Below are positions 42,498-52,814 of a stretch of DNA of 64,000 nucleotides, piece by piece. Source of the DNA: Immersiella caudata (lineage: Eukaryota; Ascomycota; Sordariomycetes; Sordariales; Lasiosphaeriaceae). The DNA lies in the NCBI GenBank assembly GCA_030512335.1, contig JAULSU010000005.1, positions 2,232,001 through 2,296,000 on the forward strand, in the 5' to 3' direction. The position numbers and the translations under genes were made by a program. The notes under the pieces are model-generated. The model did no database searches, had not been told where the DNA came from, and saw only the letters and a list, made by a program, of their open reading frames with translations. Each line of letters starts with the position of its first letter. Position 1 is the stretch's first letter.

Positions 42498-43136
42498 TCA
42501 AACGTCGGAAGTCAGCACCACACTCGCGAGCACACTGATCTTTTGCATCGGCGTAGTCTGCTTTGCTATTTCTCCACAGTGAACAATATGCCCCATGTTG
42601 TCATACCGGGTCTCGACCAGCGGCCGGCCATTCTGGCGTGCCCGCAGCAGCTTCCGCCAGTAGAAGTTGCAGTGCACCAGATGCCATTCCCTCGTGCTGT
42701 ACCACACCCCATTGGTGTCACCGAGCCGAGCGAGGTCCGTCGTGGTCAGAGGCACCGTGCCGTTGTCGTGAGCCCAGTACGGCCAGGCACCGGCGACGCC
42801 GGGCCCGGACTGGTTGAACTCAGCTGTGAGCTCGTCGTCTCGGCACTCGGGCGGGAGCCATGCGGATGCCAACGCGTCGAATACACACCCCCTGGATAGG
42901 GCCTCAGAGGTGGAGTTTCCGCAGTCGCAATCACCGCTTGGACGGCTATATATGTCGTAGAAGTGTCGGGACAGCTGGACTGCTTGCACGCAAAGGCTAA
43001 ACAAGCCCCACAGAGCAAGGCAACCCACGGCAATGTTCCCCGCTGCCATGCGCCCATGTCGTTGTCGGCGTAGTGTTGGACTTGGTTGGTCTTCAGGCCC
43101 TAGTAGGGGGTTGTCTGCGTCCGTGTCGGGGTGCAT
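42498..43136 (-). CDS. Divergent UstYa-like protein 5 (HxVHC type)
   Basis: The first ATG after an in-frame stop is at 43136; 212 residues, no intron needed. One TM (GNIAVGCLALWGLFSLCVQA). It shares with the gene at 37804 the luminal motif GCVFDALASAWLPPECRDDE, the motif HLVHC followed by NFYWRKLLRA, and HIVHC. Both copies keep the aromatic/Lys pattern W-x-K/R-x2-R-A after the first motif. It marks the right end of the UstYa-rich block. A role in peptide oxidation is inferred from context only. Confidence 0.72.
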   Translation of the reverse strand: MHPDTDADNPLLGPEDQPSPTLRRQRHGRMAAGNIAVGCLALWGLFSLCVQAVQLSRHFYDIYSRPSGDCDCGNSTSEALSRGCVFDALASAWLPPECRDDELTAEFNQSGPGVAGAWPYWAHDNGTVPLTTTDLARLGDTNGVWYSTREWHLVHCNFYWRKLLRARQNGRPLVETRYDNMGHIVHCGEIAKQTTPMQKISVLASVVLTSDV

Positions 43137-43997
43137 TGGAGGGATGTCTCTGTTGGCTGGGGAAGTCGATGAATCGAGATCCACAACCACGCGGTCGGCT
43201 CGATCAAACTCCTATGTATGTCACCTGTCTGTCCGCTGTTTTTTCACACGTCAGGGGCCTTCCCGCCGAAAGCGGCACAGACTGCGTGGGCAGTGATGCA
43301 TGACGTGGAACATGACTAGGTGTGCAGTGCGCGCTTTTCTCAGGTTCGTGGATTCTGCCTTGGCAAAACACTTTCTTCCCAAGGCTGCGCAACAACACCG
43401 CCGAGGGGCGCTGGCGAGGGGAGGAGTTGGAATAGGACCTGTGCAATTCTTTTTGTTGGGAGCGAAATTGAGGGTCAAGTCGGGGCAGATGGCCCAATGC
43501 CTAATTTTCGCCCGAGCAAGTGGCAGTCAGGCGGTAATTGGAAGAACCCAGTTTACTAATAACATAGGGCTACTGCCTTGCGTTTCCCTCGCTCTGATGC
43601 ACCCAGACCTGACTGCCATCTTTGAAGGCATTTGCTCATGGGAAAAGTGTACGGGGGTACCTAGAAATATTACTTTCGCCCTCTTTGCACCAACAATAGG
43701 CCATTCTCGTTCTGTCAAAGACTCAAAGGGTTCAACGCCATGTGTGTCGGTGGCATCTGCCACACTGACGGTGCCTGCGCCGCGCCTTGGCTCGCCGTCT
43801 TCGGAGGTATCGTCGACGTGAATCACATCGCTTCGGTAAGCGCTGGGTGATTTAATTGGAGACCGATCTACCTCCAGCGCTTGTTTAAGTCCACTACTCA
43901 CAAGGCGGGCGCTTGCTAAAAGTAGCTCGCCAAGATTGTCTCCCTGGAAGGGATCAGAGCAGGAAAATGCGAGGCTCAGAGGTCAAGATATGGAAAT
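43137..43997. other. Region without firm gene
   Basis: The only sizeable frame is on the minus strand at 43901-43527 (about 124 residues; VIHVDDTSEDGEPRRG). It has an acidic nuclear-protein flavour but no recognised domain and could be the tail of the decayed chromodomain gene or chance. Confidence 0.3.
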
Positions 43998-44826
43998 TCA
44001 AGTCATTGTGAGCCGATAAGAAGCTGAGACACTATCTAGAGTAACCCGACCATGGAGGCGCTCATACCTGTCAAGTGCCTCTGTCTCCGCTATGCTCTCA
44101 AAAGGTTCCCACGTCTCGTCCCCACATTTCCACTTCACAAGGAACTCCAGGCCTCCGTCCTCCGACTTTCTGTAATTACAAATCTCGTTTACCTCATACT
44201 CTTCCTCGCCAGCATCGTCCACCACTGAGGTTTGAGAGCTATCGCACAGTCGCGGAACCCCGCGAGAGCGGCTAATCTTGAGTTCGGCGTAATACCTTGC
44301 CTCCATAGCCGGGGCAGAACGTCCTGGGAGTTTGTTTGGCGATTGCAAGCCAAGACAGTCCTTGCTCTTTCAGCTGGCAGATCTTTGCATTGTCCTGTGA
44401 TGTGTATCTCGCCCTTCGCCGAGTCGGCTTGGAGTTTGCTGTGGTGTCCTTGCCCTTAGTGGATCTTGTGTTCCTCTGTCCAGCCGAGCGGTGTCTCTTG
44501 GCTGGGGAAGCGGAGTTTCGATTCTCCGTTACACCATGTCTTTTTCCGTGCTCTGCACATGGGTCCCAAGTGAACTGCAGCTGGAAAGTCGGTACCCCGT
44601 TCAATGTAACGCGTTTGAAAGACCACGTTTCCAAGGGGCCATTCCTCAAACTTTGCGACAGGGGTCTCCTCTTCCAAGATGGAACCCCGTGAAGATGGCG
44701 GGCTGGGAATGCTGCTGCGTTGGCTTCGGCGCTTGAGAGGACGGGATGATCTCTGAATTTGTCGTGATCGGGGATTGGCACGGGTAAGGCACCGCCGCTT
44801 TCCCTTTCAGCTGTCACCAGCATCAA
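43998..44826 (-). pseudogene. Chromodomain/SANT-like repetitive gene, frameshifted
   Basis: Minus-strand frames read in order: KFEEWPL, then after a one-base shift LNGVPTFQLQFTWDPC, a Lys/Arg-rich linker (KPTRRRARYTSQDNA) and a SANT-like helix (QLKEQGLSWLAIAKQ). After a second one-base shift come LPGRSAPAMEARYYAELKIS and a chromodomain, YEVNEICNYRKSEDGGLEF, LVKWKCGDETWEPFESIAET. This arrangement is a common multicopy family in Sordariomycetes. Two frameshifts make this copy a likely pseudogene. Chromodomains bind methylated histone lysines, and this gene borders the cluster on one side. Confidence 0.65.
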
Positions 44827-44972
44827 GCTGACCCGGGTCTAGACACATGCCCAGTAGTGGTCCCGGTTGAAGATAGATACCACTGCTCACATCCGAGAGA
44901 TAATGAGGGTTTACAAGTTTGCGCCGTGCGTATGTGTGAATTTTCCCAATCTTCATGTGGTGATGAAACTAA

Positions 44973-45343
44973 ATGGCCACATCACTAGACCTGATGTGCT
45001 CCGCCGCGGGCTGCGGCGAACCTGGAATACGTCAGTCGAATGACGAGGCAGCCCCTTGGTATTGCAGTAAACGTAAGTGCAGAACATATAACGCCCGTGC
45101 CCATCTCACCTGGCGTTACGATTCCGAGCCGATCGGTTGCCTAGATATCCCACTCGGCTGTGCCGAGGTCGGATGTGATCGTTCTGTTCCCCAGCTTCCC
45201 ACACTCAATGTACACTGCCCTGGTCACCGCTGCCAAATTCCTGGGTGTGTGGCCGTGGGCGTGATGGAAGTGGTAGCGCACTCTGCGTCATACGTACGTG
45301 AACTTCTCCCTTTCGTGACCGCTTCTGGAGTTAATCTGAGGTA
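44973..45343 (+). CDS. Small Cys/His-rich putative zinc-binding protein
   Basis: ATG at 44973. About 123 residues with repeated Cys spacing: CSAAGCGEPG, WYCSKRKC, GCAEVGCDRS, HCPGHRCQIPGC. This resembles short fungal proteins built of C-x4-C...C-x2-H-x-C zinc-binding units. The C-terminal third loses the pattern, so the gene may be truncated or spliced. No known function. Confidence 0.4.
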
Positions 45344-45829
45344 ACCAGAAAAATGCGGAGTGGATGGATGGATGCTTTGAAATCGTCATGCATCCGACCC
45401 AGCCTGCCACGTCTCTCTGGTGTGTTAATCGCTCTTGCTCTTGGCTGAATTGCTCAGAAAGAAGGTCGCCACGGAGTCCTTCCTGTGGGGCCCACAACAA
45501 GAATGACGTCACCAAGTTACCTTCTCACTGAGGACTAGTATGTTCAGCGCCAGATGCGCGGCAAACCAGACGGCAGGATGTTTTGGTGTGGACGACAGAG
45601 TCAACCTCAGAAGCCATCCCCAGACACTTGCTGCTGCTAGTGATGATTGCCTGTGTCTTTGAGATTCTTCATTTGATCAATATTGCTTGGATTGAATTTC
45701 CCGGTACAAGAAACGCGCACTGTGAAGGTATGGTCCGTGCGCAAGGATTGTCCAGGGTGGATCTCTGCCATGGAATTCTGACGCTGTCAGCTTTCTCGCC
45801 CTCTTCGTCACCGGAAATACGACAATTCG

Positions 45830-47416
45830 ATGTTGAAAGCTGGGACCAACTCAATGGACGCTCACCATGCGGCTGCTGAAGCTGTCGCAGCTAGGATACG
45901 GCAATTGTTCAAAACGCAGACACCGTTCCGGGTTTACCATGGATCCACAAACAGCACCCGTCGCTCGCAGCGCCGTTTGGACAACACGGTCGATACCAGT
46001 GGCCTCAATCGCGTCCTCCATGTCGACACAACCGCCAAGACGGCCCTGGTAGAGCCCAACGTAGCAATGGATGCCCTTGTCGAGGCCACTCTCGCCCACG
46101 GCCTGGTCCCGCTGGTGGTGATGGAGTTTCCCGGCATCACCGTCGGCGGCGGCTTCTCGGGAACATCGGGCGAAAGCAGCTCCTTTCGACACGGAAGTTT
46201 CGACTCCACTATCAACTGGATTGAGATCGTCTTGCCAAACGGCGATATTGCCCGCGCGTCCAAGACCGAGAAGCCCGACCTTTTCTGGGGTGCCGCCTCG
46301 GCATTCGGCACCCTTGGCGTCGTCACTCTCCTTGAGGTTCAACTTCGAGACGCCAAGCAATACGTCGAACTCAGCTACCGCCACATCAAGGACTTCAACG
46401 ACGTCGTCGAGACCCTCCAAGAAGAAACCGCAGACGGAACCCCCAACGACTACGTCGACGCCATCACCTTCTCCCTCTCCTCAACCATCGTCTGCAGCGG
46501 CCGCCTCGTCGACACCCTTCCCCCTAGCACCACCCCCCAACACTTCCTCCGCGCCCGCGACCCCTGGTTCTCCGTCCACGCCCAGCGCATTGAGAAACGC
46601 CTCCTTGCCAGCCCTTCCACAACTCACACAGACTACGTCCCCATCCGCGACTACCTCTTCCGCTACGACCGCGGCGCCTTCTGGACCGGCCGCTACGCCT
46701 TCCGCTACTTCCTCACCCCCTTCAACCGCATCACCCGCTTCCTGCTCAACCCCTTCATGCACACCCGCGTCATGTACCGCGCGCTGCACCAGAGCGGCTT
46801 GTCAGATTACTACGTCGTTCAAGACGTCGGCGTTCCTTACTCACACGCTACCGACCTCGCAGTCTGGCTCCACCAGAACCTCTCCGTCTACCCGCTCTGG
46901 CTCTGCCCGCTTCGCACTCGTCGTGAGGGCGGTGCCTCCGCTCATCACGGACTGCATGCTGAGTTTGCTGATGCGGAACGCACGCCTGATGCGCTTCTCA
47001 ATTTTGGGGTATGGGGACCTGCGTCGTTTAACAGGAGGGAATGTGTCCGGAAGAATCGGGATCTAGAAGCGGCGGTGCAAAGGCTCGGAGGGAAGAAGTG
47101 GTTGTATGCGCAGGCGTTTTACACCGAGGATGAGTTCTGGGCGCATTATGATCGGGAGGCGTATGATACGCTGAGGGAAACGTATCATGCGGGGCATTTG
47201 CCGAGTGTGTATGATAAGGTGAAGGTGGATGTGGATGCCGAGGAGGCTGCGGCGCGGGCGTCGTGGGCGGCGTGGATGGTGGTGATGCTTTGGAGGGTTT
47301 GGCCTTTGGCGGGTTTGTATGGGGTCTACAAGGCGGTGGTGGGCGGGGATTATTTGTTGCAGAAGAAGAGGGTTGAGCCATTGGTGGGGGGGAAGGAGGG
47401 CAAGAAGAGGGTGTAA
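45830..47416 (+). CDS. DHCR24-like FAD-dependent oxidoreductase
   Basis: A single exon of 528 residues (ATG 45830; an in-frame ATG at 45854, MDAHHAAAEAV, may be used instead). The FAD-binding PCMH-type domain is evident: FRVYHGSTNSTR, then NVAMDALVEATLAHGLVPLV, EFPGITVGGGFSGTSGESSS, and the conserved WIEIVLPNGD, FWGAASAFGTLGVVT. The C-terminal half (FYTEDEFWAHYDREAYDTLR) is typical of delta(24)-sterol reductase/DIMINUTO homologues, with a final hydrophobic segment (AAWMVVMLWRVWPLAGLYGV). The family reduces side-chain double bonds; many fungal members have unknown substrates. Codon use is strongly C-biased then G-biased near the 3' end. Confidence 0.9.
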   Translation: MLKAGTNSMDAHHAAAEAVAARIRQLFKTQTPFRVYHGSTNSTRRSQRRLDNTVDTSGLNRVLHVDTTAKTALVEPNVAMDALVEATLAHGLVPLVVMEFPGITVGGGFSGTSGESSSFRHGSFDSTINWIEIVLPNGDIARASKTEKPDLFWGAASAFGTLGVVTLLEVQLRDAKQYVELSYRHIKDFNDVVETLQEETADGTPNDYVDAITFSLSSTIVCSGRLVDTLPPSTTPQHFLRARDPWFSVHAQRIEKRLLASPSTTHTDYVPIRDYLFRYDRGAFWTGRYAFRYFLTPFNRITRFLLNPFMHTRVMYRALHQSGLSDYYVVQDVGVPYSHATDLAVWLHQNLSVYPLWLCPLRTRREGGASAHHGLHAEFADAERTPDALLNFGVWGPASFNRRECVRKNRDLEAAVQRLGGKKWLYAQAFYTEDEFWAHYDREAYDTLRETYHAGHLPSVYDKVKVDVDAEEAAARASWAAWMVVMLWRVWPLAGLYGVYKAVVGGDYLLQKKRVEPLVGGKEGKKRV

Positions 47417-47580
47417 GATGTGACCTCCTATTTGGTCCAGAAAGTAATGCTGAAGGAGGCTCTGTAAATGAGAATCGAAAGGCTTCTCTTGCATTCTCGG
47501 CCCCTTTCTATTGAGCTTCTAACTTTACTGTGACCCAACTACATGCAGCCCTCTCACACCACTCCTTCCCCACTACGACA

Positions 47581-48183
47581 TCAGAAGGTCCCCCCCTCAT
47601 AAGGCCCCTCGCTCATCCCCTTCGCCCACCCCTCCGTCTTCCCATCCCAATACCCCACCTTGAACTTTCTCAAATCCACACCCTGATCCTGATCCAGCGT
47701 CACAGCATTCACATCAAAATTCTTCACCTCCTTTCCCTCCCAGACGTAGCTACCACCTCCAAACACATGGATACCGCACTTATCACAGAAGCGGTGGTGC
47801 TGCGACTTGGAGCCGAATTGGTATTCCGGGATGTCGGACAATGAGGCGGGAGAGACCAGCTTGAGCTGGGTGGGTTGGATGGAGAGGGAGAGGCGGTTGG
47901 TTTTTAGGCAGATGGAGCAGTTGCTTGGGCTGTTAGTTTACATTTTCGGGGATGCATGTCGTGTGAAGAGGAGTGAGATGGGGGGCAAGGGAGAGGAAGG
48001 AGGGGGAGGGCAAGGGAGAGGAAAAGGGGGGGGGGGAGGACATAGGGGTGAGTGAGAAGTAGAAAAGGGGGAAAGGGGAGCGTACCACTTGGTTGCTTCC
48101 GGCTTGGAAAGGTCCAGGTCGACCGAGTAGCGGATTGCGCCGCAGTGGCAGCCGCCGGTGTACGTCTTAGTTGCGTCGGTCAT
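47581..48183 (-). CDS. GFA (glutathione-dependent formaldehyde-activating)-type enzyme
   Basis: Exon 1 is 48183-48086 and exon 2 is 47923-47581; 146 residues. The intron (162 nt) is very purine-rich on the plus strand, with an ACTAAC branch and CCAAG acceptor. The zinc-binding cysteines of the GFA/CENP-V fold are present: TGGCHCGAIRYS in exon 1, NCSICLKTNRLSLSI after the join, and FCDKCGIHVFGGG. Family enzymes bind zinc and, in the founding case, help formaldehyde condense with glutathione; most fungal members are uncharacterised. Confidence 0.85.
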
Positions 48184-48591
48184 TGTTCCGTTGTTGGTTC
48201 TTTGAGGGTTTGTTTGAGTTTGTATTGGTGTTGTTGTTGAACTTTGGTGCTGGGCCGAGCTATATATATGCTTCAAGACTCTCAACAATGGCATGTTGTC
48301 ATCCAACGACAGCCGGGATTAAAAAAGCCAAGCGAAACCCCTGGGGGCTTTAGCTCATTGGCCGTGCGTTCACGCTGCGCTGCCAGGCGAACGTGGAGAA
48401 CGGTGCAGAGGGGTCTCGGCGCCCATAAGCGGGGGAACTCGGTGCCGATGCTCCGTCGGCGACCGAGCGACATGTCCGAAAGCCCCTGTTGTTTGGCGGA
48501 GATGGAGTTGGATGCAAAACAATATGACAAAAACAGCTCAGCTGTATGAAACGAGTCTGAGCGCGCGAAAATCACAGTTTGTAATCCTGAT

Positions 48592-50167
48592 TTACGCGTG
48601 TATGAGAGCAAGAAAAGGTGTACGATTCAGAATGTAAACTTGAAACTTTTCTCCCAGAAACGATACCCAAGCCCGAAATAAGTAATCATGGAAACAGTGT
48701 GACACGCTTTCCCCAGCTGTTGTGGACTCTCCATTTCCCAGGAATACCGGAAATAGCCATGGAAGATCTGAATGCAGCTGGAGGCTGAGGAATGGCGAGA
48801 GGTCCTCGGGTTTGGGAAACGACTCAAAATGATCCGGCCGCACCTGCCCCTCGAGCCTTACACTGACTGATGCCTTACACTGACTAATATTCTCTGTAGC
48901 GGCCCACCAATCTCCCGGCCGTTTCTTCGGCAGTGGCCGTAGGAAGGGAATCGCGTCCACGTGGCTTGGGTCGCTGCACGGCACAATGCATTCCACCGTT
49001 GCACGTTCAATGGCCCTCCAAGGCGCGTGACTCGTAAAATACCGCTGGAACCTGTAATCTGGCGAATAAAATGATGGCTTGTAGTGCTGAGTGGTGCCAA
49101 TACGGCCAGTCCATGCTAGTGAGCCCGCCATGGAAGAGTCTCAGCCGTGTAATAAAGGAACCAGCAGTCGACGCCCCGTGAGCCTAGAGCCGGCGCCGCA
49201 TCGGAAGTTGAACACCTTGATTCCCGCGTCCCGTAGCGCGGTTGCAATCTTGACAGTTGCAATCTTGACGGTTGCCAGTTCCACCATGTCGGTCTTGTCG
49301 TAGGGGTGTTTGAGATCACACATGGGTGCCCAGCACGCCACGAGGTCCGCGTCGTACCGCGCATGCCGCGTTGTGACTTTAAACGAGTTGAGCATGAGGC
49401 AGAGGCGGTGCTGTCGCATCAAAAGGGGCGATTCGGCTGGGTATGGGCGACGCCGTAACCGCAAAAGCGAATAGGAGCCGTTGATGGACGGGAAAGGCGG
49501 ATTGGCGCTTATGAGGATGCTTGTCAATCTCGCCGTAGTATGTGAATAGCCCCTCTTTGTGAAAGATGGCGTGGACTGCGGCAAAGTGGACAGGCGCTCT
49601 TGCGCGGGAAAACCCAAACCAAAAGGCATACTGTCCCTGCCTGAGCTTGTACTCGCACATCACGAGTGCAGCCCGGATCACGATCTGTTTGACGTTGACA
49701 AGGATTGGGCTGATGGGTGCTGCCTGTGGAATTTTCAACCGTGACTTGGATGTCGCGGGCAAGGCTCCATTCTTGGAACGTCCAGGCCCGACGCCAGTAG
49801 ACGGAATTCTCGGACTTGGACCGAAAAATCTTTAGGAACTCAAAAGAAGGAGTAGCACACGATCCATCCCAAGTCTCATCAATTCTTTCTCGCTCATGGA
49901 GGGGTGCCCGAATATGTCATCCCTGAAATCCAAGGTCGGCCCAAGGCATTGAACCGCCCGGATCTTCGTGATGACAGACTCCGACGGCTCGAAGAAAGCT
50001 CTGCCAATGTCGGCGGGTATCCGACCAACCTGAAGGAGCGCCCCGAAAATGCAATATTGGAAGTCGAGCAACAGCTTTGCCATGTCGCACAGTACGTCGA
50101 ATACACTGGCCACGAAAGCGTCGCCCGGTGGTAACAGGATGCCGACGGGCTCAGATGGGATTGACAT
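48592..50167 (-). pseudogene. HET-like gene relic
   Basis: Minus-strand protein-like segments run in order from 50167 to 48592 in changing frames. First is a 111-residue start (FEPSESVITKIRAVQCLG...GHPSMSEKELMRLGMDR). After a possible intron comes VYWRRAWTFQEWSLARDIQV, typical HET-domain text. Then come YKLRQGQYAFWFGFSRARAP, YDADLVACWAPMC with HPYDKTDMVELATVKIA, and a C-terminal part. A 15-bp tandem duplication (GCAATCTTGACAGTT, then the same with one change) lies at 49252-49281. Several frames cannot be joined by clear introns, so I treat it as degenerate; an intact multi-exon gene is not excluded. Confidence 0.45.
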
Positions 50168-50529
50168 TGCGATTGCGAGTCTATCAAAAGGTAGTCAACT
50201 GTGAAGGTGCGGGGTTGGTGTGGTGGCGGTATGGATGATGGAGGGTTTGGGGCTCGAGGCAGTGATGGTGTGAGCACAGTGAGCACAGTGAGCACAGCTA
50301 TAAAGTTACCTTGGTATGCCTGTGTTGAGGAATCCTTCTAGTTCCTCACGTACGTATTTGCTTTGTTAATTGAATCCTGTTCAGTTATGTCCTACTACAT
50401 CGTCGGCTCACATGCTACTGTATACTATACCGCTGCATTTCTGTCACAACCTACACTACTACTGCCCAATAAAATAAATCCCAGCCATTTACCCCCAGAA
50501 GCTGTCACAGTCTGCTTTCGGAGCCACCC
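50168..50529. repeat. Intergenic region with 10-bp triplicate
   Basis: The unit GTGAGCACA(G) is repeated three times at about 50270-50298. Nothing else is supported. Confidence 0.5.
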
Positions 50530-51327
50530 TTACAACTTTGCAGCAGCTACAATCCTCCCCCCACCCACGCCCTGCAAAAAAACCACCGCCTCATGCCCCT
50601 GCGGCAGACTCCCCTTCGTCACAGGCAGCGCAACCGTCGCATCCCCACCCTTCCACTCTTCCACCTTCCTCAATTCCGTCACGACATTCCTATGCTCCAA
50701 CTTCTCCCCCTTATTCACCCCCTTCTTAATCTTGATCTTCTGCGGTCGGGCATCATAAACCGCCATCATAATCTCATACACGTCGTCTCCCACCACCTTA
50801 TCAGAATCAATCCTCGCGTCCGTATCGTTCACATCCAAATACACCTTCCATCCCAAACTCGCATTTCCATCCCTCGAGCGCGCCACTACGTCGGCAACCT
50901 CCTGAGCGCCCCCGCCCTGAGCCCCATCAACGCTCCCGTTCCCCACGATCATGGGCGCGTACAGGCTGTTGCGTCCCCAAGTCCGAGCATACGCGCGTTG
51001 TCGCGCATCCCAGCGCGCATCGGCTAGCGTGTCCGCCCAGCCGAGGTGGTCGAAGAGCGTGACATTGTATGTAAGTAGGAGGATGTTGGGCTGAGATGCG
51101 CCCTCGTGGATGGCGGGCACGGCGGGAGGGCATGATGCGCAGCCTTGGCTTTGGAAGAGCTCGAGGATGGCGAGGGGTTCGAAGGGGAGGAAGCACGCCG
51201 AGGTGTGCTGGTGGTGGTGGTCGTGGTCGGAGGAGGCGTGCGAGTCGCTGCCAGCGTCGAGGCTGACGGAGCAGACAAGGGGGGCGGGCTTTTTGCGGCG
51301 GAAGAGCTTGTTAAAGAGGGTTGCCAT
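50530..51327 (-). CDS. DUF1223 thioredoxin-fold protein
   Basis: A single exon, ATG at 51327; 265 residues. The hallmark LELFQSQGCASCPPAVPAI (about residues 55-73) with its CxxC is the DUF1223 signature (PF06764). It is followed by LLTYNVTLFDHLGWADTLAD, RQRAYARTWGRNSLYAPMIV and the C-terminal VVFLQGVGGGRIVAAAK. A His-rich insertion (HDHHHQHTSA) precedes the motif and could bind metal. These proteins are thought to be secreted or periplasmic-type thioredoxin relatives; the biochemical role is unknown. Confidence 0.88.
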   Translation of the reverse strand: MATLFNKLFRRKKPAPLVCSVSLDAGSDSHASSDHDHHHQHTSACFLPFEPLAILELFQSQGCASCPPAVPAIHEGASQPNILLLTYNVTLFDHLGWADTLADARWDARQRAYARTWGRNSLYAPMIVGNGSVDGAQGGGAQEVADVVARSRDGNASLGWKVYLDVNDTDARIDSDKVVGDDVYEIMMAVYDARPQKIKIKKGVNKGEKLEHRNVVTELRKVEEWKGGDATVALPVTKGSLPQGHEAVVFLQGVGGGRIVAAAKL

Positions 51328-52814
51328 TGTGATGCAGGGAATTGGGGAGTTGGGAATTGGTGGTGTTATTTGGGGGATTGGATGAAGGGTTGTCGGTAAG
51401 AATGTGAGGAGGTGAATGGGGATGCAGGAGGGACATTTGCCTCATATATATATGCATATTTTCTCCTCGAGTTTGCCTTGACAAAATTAAAATGCACCGA
51501 CTCTATCGTCGCGATTTGAAAGGGAAAGGGATGCCCGTGGGCTGTGTTCTGTGATTCCAAACCATCCTTGTCAAGGCTAGTGATTGGCGCCGCGCTTGTG
51601 CAGCGATAACCGAACTAGACCCGCCGAGGTCGCTTGATTCCTCAGATTACATCTCGCCAATGCTGGAAACGTAAGCCGCAATGTCGCATTCAGTTGTCAA
51701 CATGAAAGTTCGCGCATTTAGAGAGATAGGACGGGATAGGACGGGAAGTGAGTTTCTCGTTTGGCTGTCATGGATCCATGGGTGTTGGCCAGTGATCTGA
51801 CACCTGGTAGAAAACCAGATGATTGACCAGGGACGGGGGACAGGAGTATTGACCAGGCGCTCGAGAGCTGGAGAAATCTTGATTCGGGCTGTCGTGCATT
51901 TGGAGAACACCGCGACCGAATGCGGCTGATCACCGTGAAACTCACTCTTCACCTGAGCCTGCCTGGACGCAATGGATGGGAGTTTTGTGGGGAAAAGCCC
52001 AGGTCTGACCGTTTGTTGGCTCTCATGGGGATGTTGCCGAAATTTGCAGCTGCTCACTGCGGCGGAGCTCTGCTGAACAAGGCCAACCAATCGGAGTCAG
52101 GTCGGCTGGCATTGGCAGCCCGCGAATGGCTTGCTGCAGTTGCCCGAGCCGCCCCCGCTTGGGCTCTCCAAGTATGTCAGTGAGCTAGGAACCCAGTTTG
52201 GTGCTTCAACGTTTGAATTTGCGTAACTGAATTTTTTTTTGGGCTCAATCATACAGTTTGCGGTTTGCCTGGATCGGTTGTACCAGTTGTCGTTGACTGG
52301 TTGTCGGAGGAGGCCCGGAGTGCATGTCGAGTATCCGAGGGGAAGTCTCACCTCAGCGCCCTTCGCTGCCCAATCTTGGGCGAAGCGACAGCAATCACGC
52401 GGCTGGCGCAAGACCGGATTTCTTGGTGCCCCGACGCCTTATAAGCCGAGTTTCCACCCCTCAATTTCCCACTATGGTAGACGTGATTCGTATTTCGCAA
52501 GGAACCGACAGCAACAAGTACGCTAGAGTCGGGGCTCGGGTGGATTGGTCGCTGGGCTCTGCCCGGTCTACTTTATGGCTGGAGAGGGCGCTTGAACCTG
52601 CGTGGCGTTTCTTGGGATTCACCACCTGCAGATATTGTGGCTGGGCGGTCAGGCGGCAAATGAGTCACCGTTGAGGAATTTGCTCAGGAGCCTGGAGTGG
52701 AATTCATTGTAGAGAGTGGGACCTAGCCATCCGAAGTCTTCTTTCTAATTATTTTATAATATTCCCACGTTTCTCAAGTCTCTCCATACCGCCAGGTTAG
52801 CCCAACGTTTTGTA
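51328..52814. other. Long intergenic region
   Basis: 1.5 kb with no convincing gene on either strand. Short frames at 51647-52090 (minus) and 52324-52674 (plus) lack recognisable features. The final 80 bp are AT-rich promoter sequence for the membrane-protein gene. Confidence 0.4.

Noticed and set aside
46221..47066. 281-codon Ser/Thr/Pro-rich plus frame
   Set aside because: Out-of-frame shadow of the DHCR24-like gene.
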